From Nanobdellota archaeon (lineage in GTDB: Archaea; Nanobdellota; Nanobdellia; Pacearchaeales; GW2011-AR1), in contig JANLHN010000012.1 of NCBI GenBank assembly GCA_024654505.1, positions 1 to 40,218 of the forward strand: DNA of 40,218 bases, read 5' to 3'. The notes under the pieces are model-generated. The model did not search any database. It was given only the letters and a program-made list of their open reading frames with translations, and was not told the origin of the DNA. The translations under genes were made by a program, and so were the position numbers. Every line of letters begins with the position of its first letter. Within the stretch, counting starts at the first letter, position 1. This document shows, piece by piece, positions 24,256 through 32,429 of this stretch.

Positions 24256-24687
24256 ATGAAAATTCTTATAGTCTATCGAAAAAAAGGGGATGAGGTTGAA
24301 AAGTTTGTAAATGTTATTAAGAAACAATTAATAAAAAGGAGTGATAAAGTGAGTGTGTTTTCTAGGGAAGACGATTTGAACATGCCGGATCTTTCAAGTT
24401 CTATGGGGGGATTAAAGGATTTTGTTAGAAAAAAAGATGAAGAGGAGAAATATGATAGGATTTATACTTTTGATTGGAGTATTGCTTTTCCCCTCCTTTT
24501 CCCAACAAAGATTCTAAAGGAAAAACACTTCTGTTTTTTTTATGATGTTGAGCCTAACGGGGGGAAATCTAAAGTTTTACAAAAAATCACGGCAGGAATG
24601 TTGGGAAATCATTTATTTGTAAGGACTGGGGAGCTTAAAAAGAGGTTTTCGAAAGCTAAATTGTTTGAAGATAAGACCTTTGATTGA
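24256..24687 (+). CDS. Small protein resembling the N-terminal domain of a glycosyltransferase
   Basis: 143 aa. MKILIVYRKKGDEVEKF and a later YDRIYTFDWSIAFPLLFP segment resemble the acceptor-binding half of GT4-family enzymes. The end (NHLFVRTGELKKRFSKAKL) resembles the hinge just before the donor domain, but no donor domain follows. Either it is a truncated remnant or it is a stand-alone half that partners with another enzyme. It sits one base after the nucleotidyltransferase, with intact codons and no internal stop. Confidence 0.65.
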   Translation: MKILIVYRKKGDEVEKFVNVIKKQLIKRSDKVSVFSREDDLNMPDLSSSMGGLKDFVRKKDEEEKYDRIYTFDWSIAFPLLFPTKILKEKHFCFFYDVEPNGGKSKVLQKITAGMLGNHLFVRTGELKKRFSKAKLFEDKTFD

Positions 24688-24709
24688 ATTATTCTTAGGT
24701 CAATAAATA

Positions 24710-25876
24710 ATGAAAAAAAGAACCCCTATACCTACAATCTCTATCTGTATTCCAACATTCCAACGGAAAGAGGCATTAAGAAGGACATTACAAAAACTTA
24801 TTGAGTCCGAAAGGTTAGTCGTGGGGAAAATAGAGGTCTGTATTTCTGACAATGCTTCGAGCGATGGGACATTTAAAATGCTCCAAGATTATGCAAAAAG
24901 ATATCCTTTTATTCACATTAGAAAAAATTCGAAAAATATTGGGTTTGATTCTAATTTATTAGCAAGTTTTAAGATGGCCCATGGGAGATATTGTTGGGGG
25001 GTTGGGGACGACGACACTATTGTCCCAAGAGGGGTGGGGGCGTTGGTTATGTTACTTAATAAGAAAGAATCTTTTTTAATGGGCCTTGCGGGAGCAATGG
25101 CTTACAAAAGAGATTTGAAGTTGGTTGCAAAACATTTTCAAGAACAAGAATACTCTAACAAAGAATTTATTAGTTGTTTGATTTCTGCAATGAGAGATTC
25201 AAGTAAAATTACCAGGTCTCATCAAGATATTACTATTTTAGGATTTCTACCCTGTTATTTTTTTAATAATAAAATATTAAAACAGTCTTTTAGGAATCTA
25301 GAGGGGGAAAGATATGGGTGGTATCATTTGGCCCTCTTATTCCACATTATTTCAAATTTTAAAGGGACAATACTTGTCAATAAAAAAACCTCATTGAAAC
25401 ATGGGCAGGTTATAAAACTTAAAAAGGATAGTATTTTGCTTCCAGGGGGAGATTTTGACCTTTTTGTAACTAAGAGAATTGAAACCTTGTCTAAGATTGT
25501 TGTGGATACAAGACTTCGTAAGGCTTTTTATAGCTGGTTGAATGTACGTGGAAATTATTTTTATGCGAAAAGTTTGGTTGAATTAGTGGTGCTTTCTAAA
25601 ATGGTTAGTAAACCAGAGTACGTTTCTATTAAACGAAGAGTTTACGGGCATAAAAATATGTTGAAAAGACCTTTTTTTGTTTGGTTAGGAACTACCTTTT
25701 TCCAAATTCTGGAGCCGCTCTCCTTATTTAGAGGTTTTGTTTCGGCTTTGTACTCTAAAGTTCACTATATATACATAAAGCAGTTAGAAGACTATCTTAA
25801 GGGCCGCCTACAAACCCATGATGAAAGGGAGGGAAGGGTTCCTACTAAGGAAAAGGCTATAAACTGTATTTTTTAA
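24710..25876 (+). CDS. Glycosyltransferase family 2
   Basis: 388 aa, GT-A fold. N-terminal TISICIPTFQRKEALRRTL, then the nucleotide-binding Asp in ISDNASSDGTFKML and the metal-binding DxD-like WGVGDDDTIVPRGVG. The C-terminal half (about 200-388) has long helical, partly hydrophobic segments and no recognised domain. It likely adds one sugar, perhaps the one made by the following genes. Confidence 0.9.
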   Translation: MKKRTPIPTISICIPTFQRKEALRRTLQKLIESERLVVGKIEVCISDNASSDGTFKMLQDYAKRYPFIHIRKNSKNIGFDSNLLASFKMAHGRYCWGVGDDDTIVPRGVGALVMLLNKKESFLMGLAGAMAYKRDLKLVAKHFQEQEYSNKEFISCLISAMRDSSKITRSHQDITILGFLPCYFFNNKILKQSFRNLEGERYGWYHLALLFHIISNFKGTILVNKKTSLKHGQVIKLKKDSILLPGGDFDLFVTKRIETLSKIVVDTRLRKAFYSWLNVRGNYFYAKSLVELVVLSKMVSKPEYVSIKRRVYGHKNMLKRPFFVWLGTTFFQILEPLSLFRGFVSALYSKVHYIYIKQLEDYLKGRLQTHDEREGRVPTKEKAINCIF

Positions 25877-25884
25877 GTATTAAT

Positions 25885-26688
25885 ATGAAATGTGTGATTC
25901 TTTGTGGGGGGAAGGGAACTAGGATGAAGGAAGAAACAGAGTTTAAACCAAAACCAATGGTAAAGATAGGCAAAATGCCAATTTTGTGGCATATAATGAA
26001 GATATATGCCCATTATGGGGTAAAAGAGTTTATCCTGTGCTTAGGTTATAAGGGGGAGATGATAAAGGACTACTTTTTGAAGCACCAAGAGCTCAAAAAT
26101 AATTTTACCATAGATTTTTCTCTTAGTGGAGAGAGAGCAATAATAAGGCATTGTAATCCTAAGAAGATTGATGATTGGAAGATAACTTTTGTAGATACGG
26201 GGGAAGAAAATATGACAGGGTCCAGAGTTGCTCAAATCGAAGAGTACCTCGGAGATGATGAAGATTTTTTTTTAACTTATGGTGATGGCCTTTCTGATAT
26301 TAATATCTTTGAATTGTATAGGTTCCACAAATTGAATGGTAAGATTGCTACACTTACTGCGGTCCAGCCAAACTCATACTTTGGGATAATAAAAATAGAA
26401 AATGGTTTGGTTAAGTCATTTCAAGAAAAACCGGTACTAGAAGATACAATAAGTGGAGGGTTCTTCGTTTGTAATAGGAAAATATTTGATTATTTAGATA
26501 AAGATCCCTCTTGTGTTTTTGAGCATGAACCACTTAAAAATTTGACAGAAGATGGAGAGCTTGCAGCTTTTATTCATAAGAAATTTTGGTTTGCAATGGA
26601 TACACATAAACATGTAGAAACACTGAATGATATGTTAAACTCTGGTAATGCCCCTTGGATGATTTGGGAGGTGCTCCGGGATGAATAA
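25885..26688 (+). CDS. rfbF: Glucose-1-phosphate cytidylyltransferase (RfbF)
   Basis: Makes CDP-glucose from CTP and glucose-1-phosphate, the first committed step to CDP-3,6-dideoxyhexoses. 267 aa, full length. CVILCGGKGTRMKEET, then FKPKPMVKIGKMPILWHIM, FFLTYGDGLSDINI, NSYFGIIKIENGLV and GGFFVCNRKIFDYLD are characteristic of RfbF/AscA rather than of thymidylyl or guanylyl enzymes. It overlaps rfbG by eight bases. Confidence 0.95.
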   Translation: MKCVILCGGKGTRMKEETEFKPKPMVKIGKMPILWHIMKIYAHYGVKEFILCLGYKGEMIKDYFLKHQELKNNFTIDFSLSGERAIIRHCNPKKIDDWKITFVDTGEENMTGSRVAQIEEYLGDDEDFFLTYGDGLSDINIFELYRFHKLNGKIATLTAVQPNSYFGIIKIENGLVKSFQEKPVLEDTISGGFFVCNRKIFDYLDKDPSCVFEHEPLKNLTEDGELAAFIHKKFWFAMDTHKHVETLNDMLNSGNAPWMIWEVLRDE

Positions 26689-27736
26689 ATCATTTTGGAA
26701 AGACAAAAGAGTCCTAATTACAGGGCATACAGGCTTTAAAGGCACGTGGCTGACTATTTGGCTCCATAAGTTGGGTGCCAAAGTTATTGGATATTCTTTA
26801 GAAGAATACCCAAATGATATATTTTTTAACGAGTCAAAGATCTCTAAAGAGATTATCGATGTTAGGGGGGATGTTACTGATTTTCATAATCTAAAGGGAA
26901 CGTTTGAGAAGCATGCTCCCGAGATAGTTTTTCACCTCGCAGCCCAACCTCTGGTTCGAAAATCTTTTGATGAGCCGGTGGATACATTGAAAACCAATAT
27001 TATAGGGTCAACAAATGTCTTAGAATGTATAAGATTGACTGATAGTGTTAAGGGGGGCGTAATTATAACCTCAGATAAATGTTATAAAAATGTGGAGCAG
27101 GTTTATGGATATAAAGAAATTGATGTAATGGGGGGTTATGATCTCTATAGTTGCAGCAAGGGTTGTGTTGAGCTTATCGTTGATGCTTATAGGAATTCTT
27201 TTTTTAAGAAACAAAAGAAATTTGTTGCCAGTGCTAGGGCCGGGAACGTGATAGGAGGAGGTGATTGGTCTGAAGATAGACTAATACCAGATTGTATTAA
27301 GGCATTAACGAAGAACATTCCTATAAAAATTAGAAATCCAAAACATACGCGTCCATGGCAACACGTTCTTGAACCCCTTTCAGGGTATATGGTGTTGGCA
27401 GAAAAAATGATTGAAGAAGAAAAATATGACGAGGCGTGGAATTTTGGACCAAACCTTCAGTCTATAAAACCCGTTGGAGAAATAGTTAGTTCTTTAGTTA
27501 ATCGGTGGGGAAATGGTGAGTGGGTAGATTGTTCAAGGCCAGATGATAAGCACGAAGCCGCTCTTTTAAGTCTTGATATTTCAAAGGCATATTTTATATT
27601 GGATTGGAAACCAAAAATGGATATAAGAAAGACCCTAAGTTACACAATTGACTGGTATAAGCGAGCAGAAAAAGAAAATGTTTATGATTTATGTATACAA
27701 CAGATCCAGGAGTATGACCTTGAATTGGGAATTTAG
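26681..27736 (+). CDS. rfbG: CDP-glucose 4,6-dehydratase (RfbG)
   Basis: Converts CDP-glucose to CDP-4-keto-6-deoxyglucose. 351 aa. Diagnostic stretch WKDKRVLITGHTGFKGTWLT at the N-terminus, AAQPLVRKSFDEP, ITSDKCYKN, YGYKE with the catalytic Tyr and Lys in DLYSCSKGCVEL, and ARAGNVIGGGDWSEDRLIPD with RPWQHVLEPLSGY. The match to RfbG/AscB is along the whole length. It lies directly after rfbF, as in bacterial O-antigen loci. Confidence 0.95.
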   Translation: MNKSFWKDKRVLITGHTGFKGTWLTIWLHKLGAKVIGYSLEEYPNDIFFNESKISKEIIDVRGDVTDFHNLKGTFEKHAPEIVFHLAAQPLVRKSFDEPVDTLKTNIIGSTNVLECIRLTDSVKGGVIITSDKCYKNVEQVYGYKEIDVMGGYDLYSCSKGCVELIVDAYRNSFFKKQKKFVASARAGNVIGGGDWSEDRLIPDCIKALTKNIPIKIRNPKHTRPWQHVLEPLSGYMVLAEKMIEEEKYDEAWNFGPNLQSIKPVGEIVSSLVNRWGNGEWVDCSRPDDKHEAALLSLDISKAYFILDWKPKMDIRKTLSYTIDWYKRAEKENVYDLCIQQIQEYDLELGI

Positions 27737-27759
27737 TCAAAATAAAATTTATTTAAAAA

Positions 27760-28644
27760 ATGGAAGACAAAATTAAAATATTGTTAACAGGAGGAAGTGG
27801 ATTTATAGGAAAAAATCTTGTAGAATACTTATCAAAGAAATATGATTTGTTGGCACCATCCCATTCAGAACTAGATCTGACTGATAAAGGAGGGGTTGAT
27901 GAATATTTTAAAAAAAATAAGATAGATGTTGTCGTTCATGCCGCAGCAATTGGGGTGAAAAGGAACGCCAAAAATATTGAGAATTCTGTTAAAGACAATT
28001 TAAAAATGTTTTTTAATATAATCGAAAACAAAGATAGAGTTCAAAAGATAATTTTTATTGGGAGTGGAGCTGAGTATGATAACACAAGAGACCTAATAAA
28101 TATTAAAGAGTCTGAATTTGGAAAGATAATACCTGGAGGAGATTATGGGTTCTATAAATATGTCTGTTCAAAATATATCGAAAATTCTGACAAGATTATA
28201 AATTTACGAATATTTGGCTTATTTGGTAAACATGAAGATTATAACCTTCGGTTTATCTCTAATATTATTTGTAGAGAGTTATATAATTTGCCTATAGAAA
28301 TAAACCAAAACAGGGTCATGGATTATATGTACATAGAAGATTTCTTTAAAATAATAGAAAATTTTATTCGTAATGAACCTAAAAGAAAATTTTATAATGT
28401 TGGTGGGGAAAAATGTGATTTATTATCCTTGGCAGAAAAAATAAAGAAGATATCGGGGAGTGATTTTGAGATAATTTTGAAAAAAGAGGGTCTTTCTAAA
28501 GAATATACTGGTAACAACACAAATTTACTTAGCGAGTTAAAAGACTTCAAATTTACTGATATAGACACTGCATTAAAAGAGCTTTATGATTGGTATTCTT
28601 TAAATAAATCAAAGATAAATAAGGAAGAACTATTAAAATCATAA
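27760..28644 (+). CDS. NAD-dependent epimerase/reductase (SDR) of the CDP-sugar cassette
   Basis: 294 aa. ILLTGGSGFIGKNLVEYLS binds NAD(P). SELDLTDKGGVDEYFKK, HAAAIG, IGSGAEYD and the catalytic Tyr/Lys in GGDYGFYKYVCSKYI follow. By position it would reduce or epimerise the 4-keto CDP-sugar (compare the abequose/paratose synthases, or the YerF reductase that finishes yersiniose). Ile codons are often ATA here, more so than in the ribosomal genes, hinting that the cassette was acquired. It starts 23 bases after rfbG. Confidence 0.82.
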   Translation: MEDKIKILLTGGSGFIGKNLVEYLSKKYDLLAPSHSELDLTDKGGVDEYFKKNKIDVVVHAAAIGVKRNAKNIENSVKDNLKMFFNIIENKDRVQKIIFIGSGAEYDNTRDLINIKESEFGKIIPGGDYGFYKYVCSKYIENSDKIINLRIFGLFGKHEDYNLRFISNIICRELYNLPIEINQNRVMDYMYIEDFFKIIENFIRNEPKRKFYNVGGEKCDLLSLAEKIKKISGSDFEIILKKEGLSKEYTGNNTNLLSELKDFKFTDIDTALKELYDWYSLNKSKINKEELLKS

Positions 28645-28645
28645 A

Positions 28646-29428
28646 ATGGAAAAGGGCAAACTATTGGAAAAGGCAAAAGAAATAAGAAGAAATTGCTTAA
28701 TACAAGTATCTTCTGCAAAATCTTCACATATAGGAAGTATGTTATCTATTGCAGACATTTTAGCATATCTATTTTATGAAGAAATAAAAGAGGGGGGACG
28801 ATTTGTATTAAGTAAGGGTCATGCTTCCCTAGCCCTTTATTCAGTACTTTATGACAAAAAATACATTTCAAAAGAAGAATTAAAAACTTACTGTAAAAAT
28901 GGAAGTCTTTTGATAGGGCATCTGAGTTATCGGGTTCCTGGTGTAGATATATCTACTGGCTCGCTAGGACATGGACTTTCCATGGCAGCGGGAATGGCTC
29001 TTGCAAATAAGATTAACGGAAAAGGAGACAAAGTATATTGTCTCTTAGGAGACGGAGAATGTCAAGAGGGTTCGATTTGGGAGGCATTAATATTTGCATC
29101 AACTAATAATTTAAAAAATCTTATAATACTTGTTGATGCAAATAAACTCCAAGGATATGATTATTGTGAAAAAATATTTTCTGAAAAACGGCTGATTGAG
29201 ATGCTTAAGGCAACAGGACATAATTTTTATGAGATAGACGGACATAATTTTTCAGAAATGGGGAATGCTTTTTTTAAAATTAAGGAAGAGAAAAATTGTA
29301 AGGCATCAATAATTTTTTGTCACACAATAAAGGGGAGGGGAATCTCTTTTATGGAAAATAAACTTGAATGGCATTATAAAAGTCCAAACGAAGATCAATT
29401 AAAAAGTGCACTTTTGGAATTAGAATGA
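28646..29428 (+). CDS. Transketolase N-terminal (TPP-binding) subunit
   Basis: 260 aa, equal to the thiamine-diphosphate/Mg half of transketolase. Seen: SSHIGSMLSIADILAYLF, LSKGHASLALYSVLY, GVDISTGSLGHGLSMAAG, and the Mg-TPP motif CLLGDGECQEGSIWEA ending in NKLQ. The GHGLS in place of the common GQGLS, and SSHIGS in place of GHPG, are worth noting. It starts one base after the SDR gene and overlaps the C-terminal subunit (ATGA). Being between rfbG and rfbH, it is more likely a sugar-branching enzyme than a housekeeping transketolase, but the latter is not excluded. Confidence 0.92.
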   Translation: MEKGKLLEKAKEIRRNCLIQVSSAKSSHIGSMLSIADILAYLFYEEIKEGGRFVLSKGHASLALYSVLYDKKYISKEELKTYCKNGSLLIGHLSYRVPGVDISTGSLGHGLSMAAGMALANKINGKGDKVYCLLGDGECQEGSIWEALIFASTNNLKNLIILVDANKLQGYDYCEKIFSEKRLIEMLKATGHNFYEIDGHNFSEMGNAFFKIKEEKNCKASIIFCHTIKGRGISFMENKLEWHYKSPNEDQLKSALLELE

Positions 29429-30336
29429 GAAATGCTTTTATAAGGGCTCTTGAAGAAGAGGCTGAAAAGAATGAAGATATAGTCCTTTTGACTGGAGATC
29501 TCGGTTTTTCAGTATTTGAATCTTTTCAAAAAAAGTTTCCAAACAGATTTTTTAATTGTGGAATTGCGGAGCAAAATATGATAGGGGTGGCTGCAGGACT
29601 TTCCTTATTAGGGAAGACTGTTTTTGTATATTCTATAATCCCCTTTGTAACTTTTCGTTGCCTCGAACAAATAAGAAACGACCTATGCTATCATGACCTA
29701 AATGTAATAATTGTGGGTGTTGGGTCTGGTTTGTCTTATGGGGCCTCAGGGTTTAGTCATCACGCAAATGAAGATATAGGGTGCCTTAAAAGCATACCAA
29801 ACTTAACAATCCTTTCTCCTTCAGACCCTCGCGAGGTTTCTGCTTTTGTAAAAGAATGTGTATCACACAAACACCCTATTTATTTAAGGTTAGGTAAAAA
29901 TAATGAAAAAATATTTAATAATTCTAGTGATATAAGAATTGGAGAGTTGTATCCAATAACTAATGGGAGTGAAGTTGCATTAATAACTCATGGGAATATA
30001 ATCGAAGAAGTAATGGGAGTTTATGAAATGTTAAAGAGAGGGGGTGTTTCCGTTTCTGTAATTTCAAGCCCTACAATAAAACCTATTAATCAGGGAAATT
30101 TTGGACCCATCTTTAAAAAACATGAAAAGGTCTTTGTAATAGAAGAGCATAACTCTATCGGGGGTCTTGGAGATTCGGTGGTTTCTTTAAATCTTGGAGA
30201 GACTATAAAAATTGCAGTTAAAGACCATTTTATTTGTGAGGCTGGAGACGCAAAATACTTAAGAATTAAAGAGGGGTTAGATTCTGAGTCATTATTTAGG
30301 AGGATAATGAAAAATATTAAAAAAAATGAAAACTAA
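29425..30336 (+). CDS. Transketolase C-terminal subunit
   Basis: 303 aa, containing the pyrimidine-binding domain and the C-terminal domain. VLLTGDLGFSVFESF, the catalytic Glu in FFNCGIAEQNMIGVAAGLSL, YSIIPFVTFRCLEQIRND, GLSYGASGFSHHANEDIG and LSPSDPREVSAF are seen, followed by HKHPIYLRLGK. Together with the upstream 260-aa subunit it makes one complete active site at the dimer interface. It overlaps rfbH by 11 bases, tying the TPP enzyme to the CDP-dideoxysugar genes. Confidence 0.92.
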   Translation: MRNAFIRALEEEAEKNEDIVLLTGDLGFSVFESFQKKFPNRFFNCGIAEQNMIGVAAGLSLLGKTVFVYSIIPFVTFRCLEQIRNDLCYHDLNVIIVGVGSGLSYGASGFSHHANEDIGCLKSIPNLTILSPSDPREVSAFVKECVSHKHPIYLRLGKNNEKIFNNSSDIRIGELYPITNGSEVALITHGNIIEEVMGVYEMLKRGGVSVSVISSPTIKPINQGNFGPIFKKHEKVFVIEEHNSIGGLGDSVVSLNLGETIKIAVKDHFICEAGDAKYLRIKEGLDSESLFRRIMKNIKKNEN

Positions 30337-31630
30337 AGAAGAAATAAAAAAAGAGATTTATTCCCAGATAAAAGAGTATTATAATTTATATCTTTCTTCA
30401 AAAAGAGATGGCGTCCCGGTCTCTGGGAAGAAGTATGATGAGGAAGAGATTATGTCTATAATTGATGCTGCCCTGGATGGTTGGTGGACTGAGGGGAGAG
30501 TAACTGAAGAATTTGAAAAAAGGTTTAATGAATATCTTGGAACAAAATATACTATTGTTGTAAATTCTGGTTCCTCAGCGAATCTTCTAGCATTAAAGGT
30601 ATTAACATCACCAAAACTAAAAGAAAAAAGACTAAAACCGGGAGATGAGATAATCGCCGTAGCAGCTGCGTTCCCCACAACAGTTAATCCAATAATAGAA
30701 TGCGGATGTATTCCGGTCTTTTGTGATGTAGATATGGAAACATATAACATAAATATTGAGCAGTTCAAGAAAGCAATTACCCCCAAGACAAGGGCTGTTT
30801 TCTTGGCACATACTTTAGGAAATCCATTTAATATAGAAGAAATAAAAAAAGAATGTGAAAAACATGGGCTCTGGTTTATTGAAGATTCCTGTGATGCTTT
30901 GGGTTCAAAATATAATGGGAAGAGAATAGGAACTTTTGGAGATATAAGCACCTTTAGTTTTTATCCAGCACACCAGATAACTATGGGAGAGGGTGGTGCT
31001 TTGTGTACTAATAATCCTCTTCTTTCAAAAATTGCAAAAAGTATAAGAGATTGGGGGAGAGATTGTTGGTGTGGCACTGGCCAGGATAATACTTGTAAAA
31101 TGAGGTTTAAGTGGAAGCTTGGAGACCTGCCTTATGGCTACGACCACAAATATATCTATTCAGAAATAGGATATAACCTCAAGAATACTGATCTAAATGT
31201 TGCGATTGGGCTTTCACAACTTGATAAACTTGAAGAGTTTGTTAGAATAAGAAAAGAAAATTTTAATTTATTATCTGAAAAATTATGTAAGTTTGATAAA
31301 TATTTTTATCTCCCAAGGGCTGAAGAAAATTCAGACCCATCATGGTTTGGATTTTTGATTACATTAAAAGAAAATTGTAATTTTAATAGGGAAGAACTAA
31401 TAGAGTATCTTAACGAAAACAAAATTGGGACAAGGCTCTTGTTTAGTGGCAATGTAACAAAACAACCATATTTTATAGATAATAAAATAAACTATCGTGT
31501 TGTTGATAATCTAACCAATACTGACAAGATAATGAAGGACACTTTTTGGATAGGAGTATGTCCTCTAATATCTAGAAAAGATGTAGAATATGTAGTAGAA
31601 AAAATTGGGTCTTTTATTAAAGAGCATTGA
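30326..31630 (+). CDS. rfbH: CDP-4-keto-6-deoxyglucose 3-dehydrase, E1 (RfbH/AscC)
   Basis: Removes the C3 hydroxyl of CDP-4-keto-6-deoxyglucose using PMP and a [2Fe-2S] cluster. 434 aa, full length. The active-site Lys of aminotransferases is His here (TFSFYPAHQITMGEGGA), the hallmark of this dehydrase. The cluster ligands form C-X57-C-X1-C-X7-C exactly: Cys in FIEDSCDALG, then the run DCWCGTGQDNTC. This matches the known Yersinia E1 motif. No E3 ferredoxin-type reductase (RfbI/AscD) is in the window. Confidence 0.96.
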   Translation: MKTKEEIKKEIYSQIKEYYNLYLSSKRDGVPVSGKKYDEEEIMSIIDAALDGWWTEGRVTEEFEKRFNEYLGTKYTIVVNSGSSANLLALKVLTSPKLKEKRLKPGDEIIAVAAAFPTTVNPIIECGCIPVFCDVDMETYNINIEQFKKAITPKTRAVFLAHTLGNPFNIEEIKKECEKHGLWFIEDSCDALGSKYNGKRIGTFGDISTFSFYPAHQITMGEGGALCTNNPLLSKIAKSIRDWGRDCWCGTGQDNTCKMRFKWKLGDLPYGYDHKYIYSEIGYNLKNTDLNVAIGLSQLDKLEEFVRIRKENFNLLSEKLCKFDKYFYLPRAEENSDPSWFGFLITLKENCNFNREELIEYLNENKIGTRLLFSGNVTKQPYFIDNKINYRVVDNLTNTDKIMKDTFWIGVCPLISRKDVEYVVEKIGSFIKEH

Positions 31631-31690
31631 GAATATTGTTTTGGAGAGAGTTTAAGTATGCTAATTTAGGGGGGTTTGGTTTTTGGGAAA

Positions 31691-31704
31691 TGTCTTCCAA
31701 GACA
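31691..31704. repeat. Hairpin TGTCTT-CC-AAGACA in the gap after rfbH
   Basis: Perfect six-base arms with a two-base loop, between the rfbH stop and the TATA box of the next gene. Possible 3' end structure of the sugar operon transcript. Confidence 0.45.
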
Positions 31705-31710
31705 GGAAAT

Positions 31711-31720
31711 CTTATAAATG
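31711..31720 (+). promoter_or_regulatory. TATA box for the methyltransferase at 31740 (leaderless)
   Basis: CTTATAAATG centred 25 bases before ATG 31740. Confidence 0.6.
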
Positions 31721-31739
31721 ATTTTTTCGTGCTTCCTTA

Positions 31740-32429
31740 ATGAAAACAAAGCGGTGGGGAAATGTTTGGGAAGAAAAAGTAAAACATCAAGGAGAGGTAG
31801 GGATTATCCACGGTACAAATTCTAATATGGGAAGAGTTCTTAAACAATTAGAGAAAGATATGGAATTTATTTCTTCATGGGCATTACCCTCAATACCTCT
31901 TGGAGGGAATATTCTTGATTGTGGAACTGGACCCATGGCAAGATATGCTGTTGGTTTCTCAAAACTTGGTTATAAGGTGACGGGGGTAGATGTTTCCCCA
32001 ACAACAATTAAACTTGCAAGGGGGTGGGCACAGAAAGCGGGACAAAAGATAGATTTTGTCAATGCAAATTTAGTTGACCTTTCAAAAATTTCTGGGAAAT
32101 TTGATTTCCTATTTTGTATTGAAACTTTTGGTCATATCCCATCTTATTTGTCCCTTAAAACATTAGAACAATTTAATAAAAAGTTGAAAATGGGAGGGCA
32201 TGGTTTTATCCAGTTTTGGGTAGATAAAGAAAAGCCGTTTATGAGGCTCCTATATGAATTCTTATACTTCAGTGCTCTCAAAATTAAAAAGATGTTTACT
32301 CCTGTTTTTCACGTTAATGTTTCTTCTTACACATCTGAAGAAATAGAGGATATGTGTAAGTCAACTGGGTTTGAAATTCTTAAGAATGAAAGGGGATACT
32401 ACCTCCTTAAAAAAATTAGAAATATTTAG
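31740..32429 (+). CDS. Class I SAM-dependent methyltransferase
   Basis: 229 aa. Motif I is GGNILDCGTGPMARYAVGFS, motif II VTGVDVSPTTIKLARGWA, and FDFLFCIETFGHIPSY follows. The rest is diverged. It may finish the glycan by sugar methylation, but a ubiquinone/lipid-type methyltransferase is possible too. The gene has its own promoter and ends four bases inside the convergent flippase gene. Confidence 0.82.
   Translation: MKTKRWGNVWEEKVKHQGEVGIIHGTNSNMGRVLKQLEKDMEFISSWALPSIPLGGNILDCGTGPMARYAVGFSKLGYKVTGVDVSPTTIKLARGWAQKAGQKIDFVNANLVDLSKISGKFDFLFCIETFGHIPSYLSLKTLEQFNKKLKMGGHGFIQFWVDKEKPFMRLLYEFLYFSALKIKKMFTPVFHVNVSSYTSEEIEDMCKSTGFEILKNERGYYLLKKIRNI

Noticed and set aside
28646-30336. Two halves of a broken transketolase (frameshift pseudogene)
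   Set aside because: Both subunits have clean starts and stops with an ATGA overlap and full motifs; two-gene transketolase is normal in archaea.
30379-30951. Minus-strand ORF of 190 codons opposite rfbH
   Set aside because: Antisense of a strongly recognised enzyme; no motif of its own.
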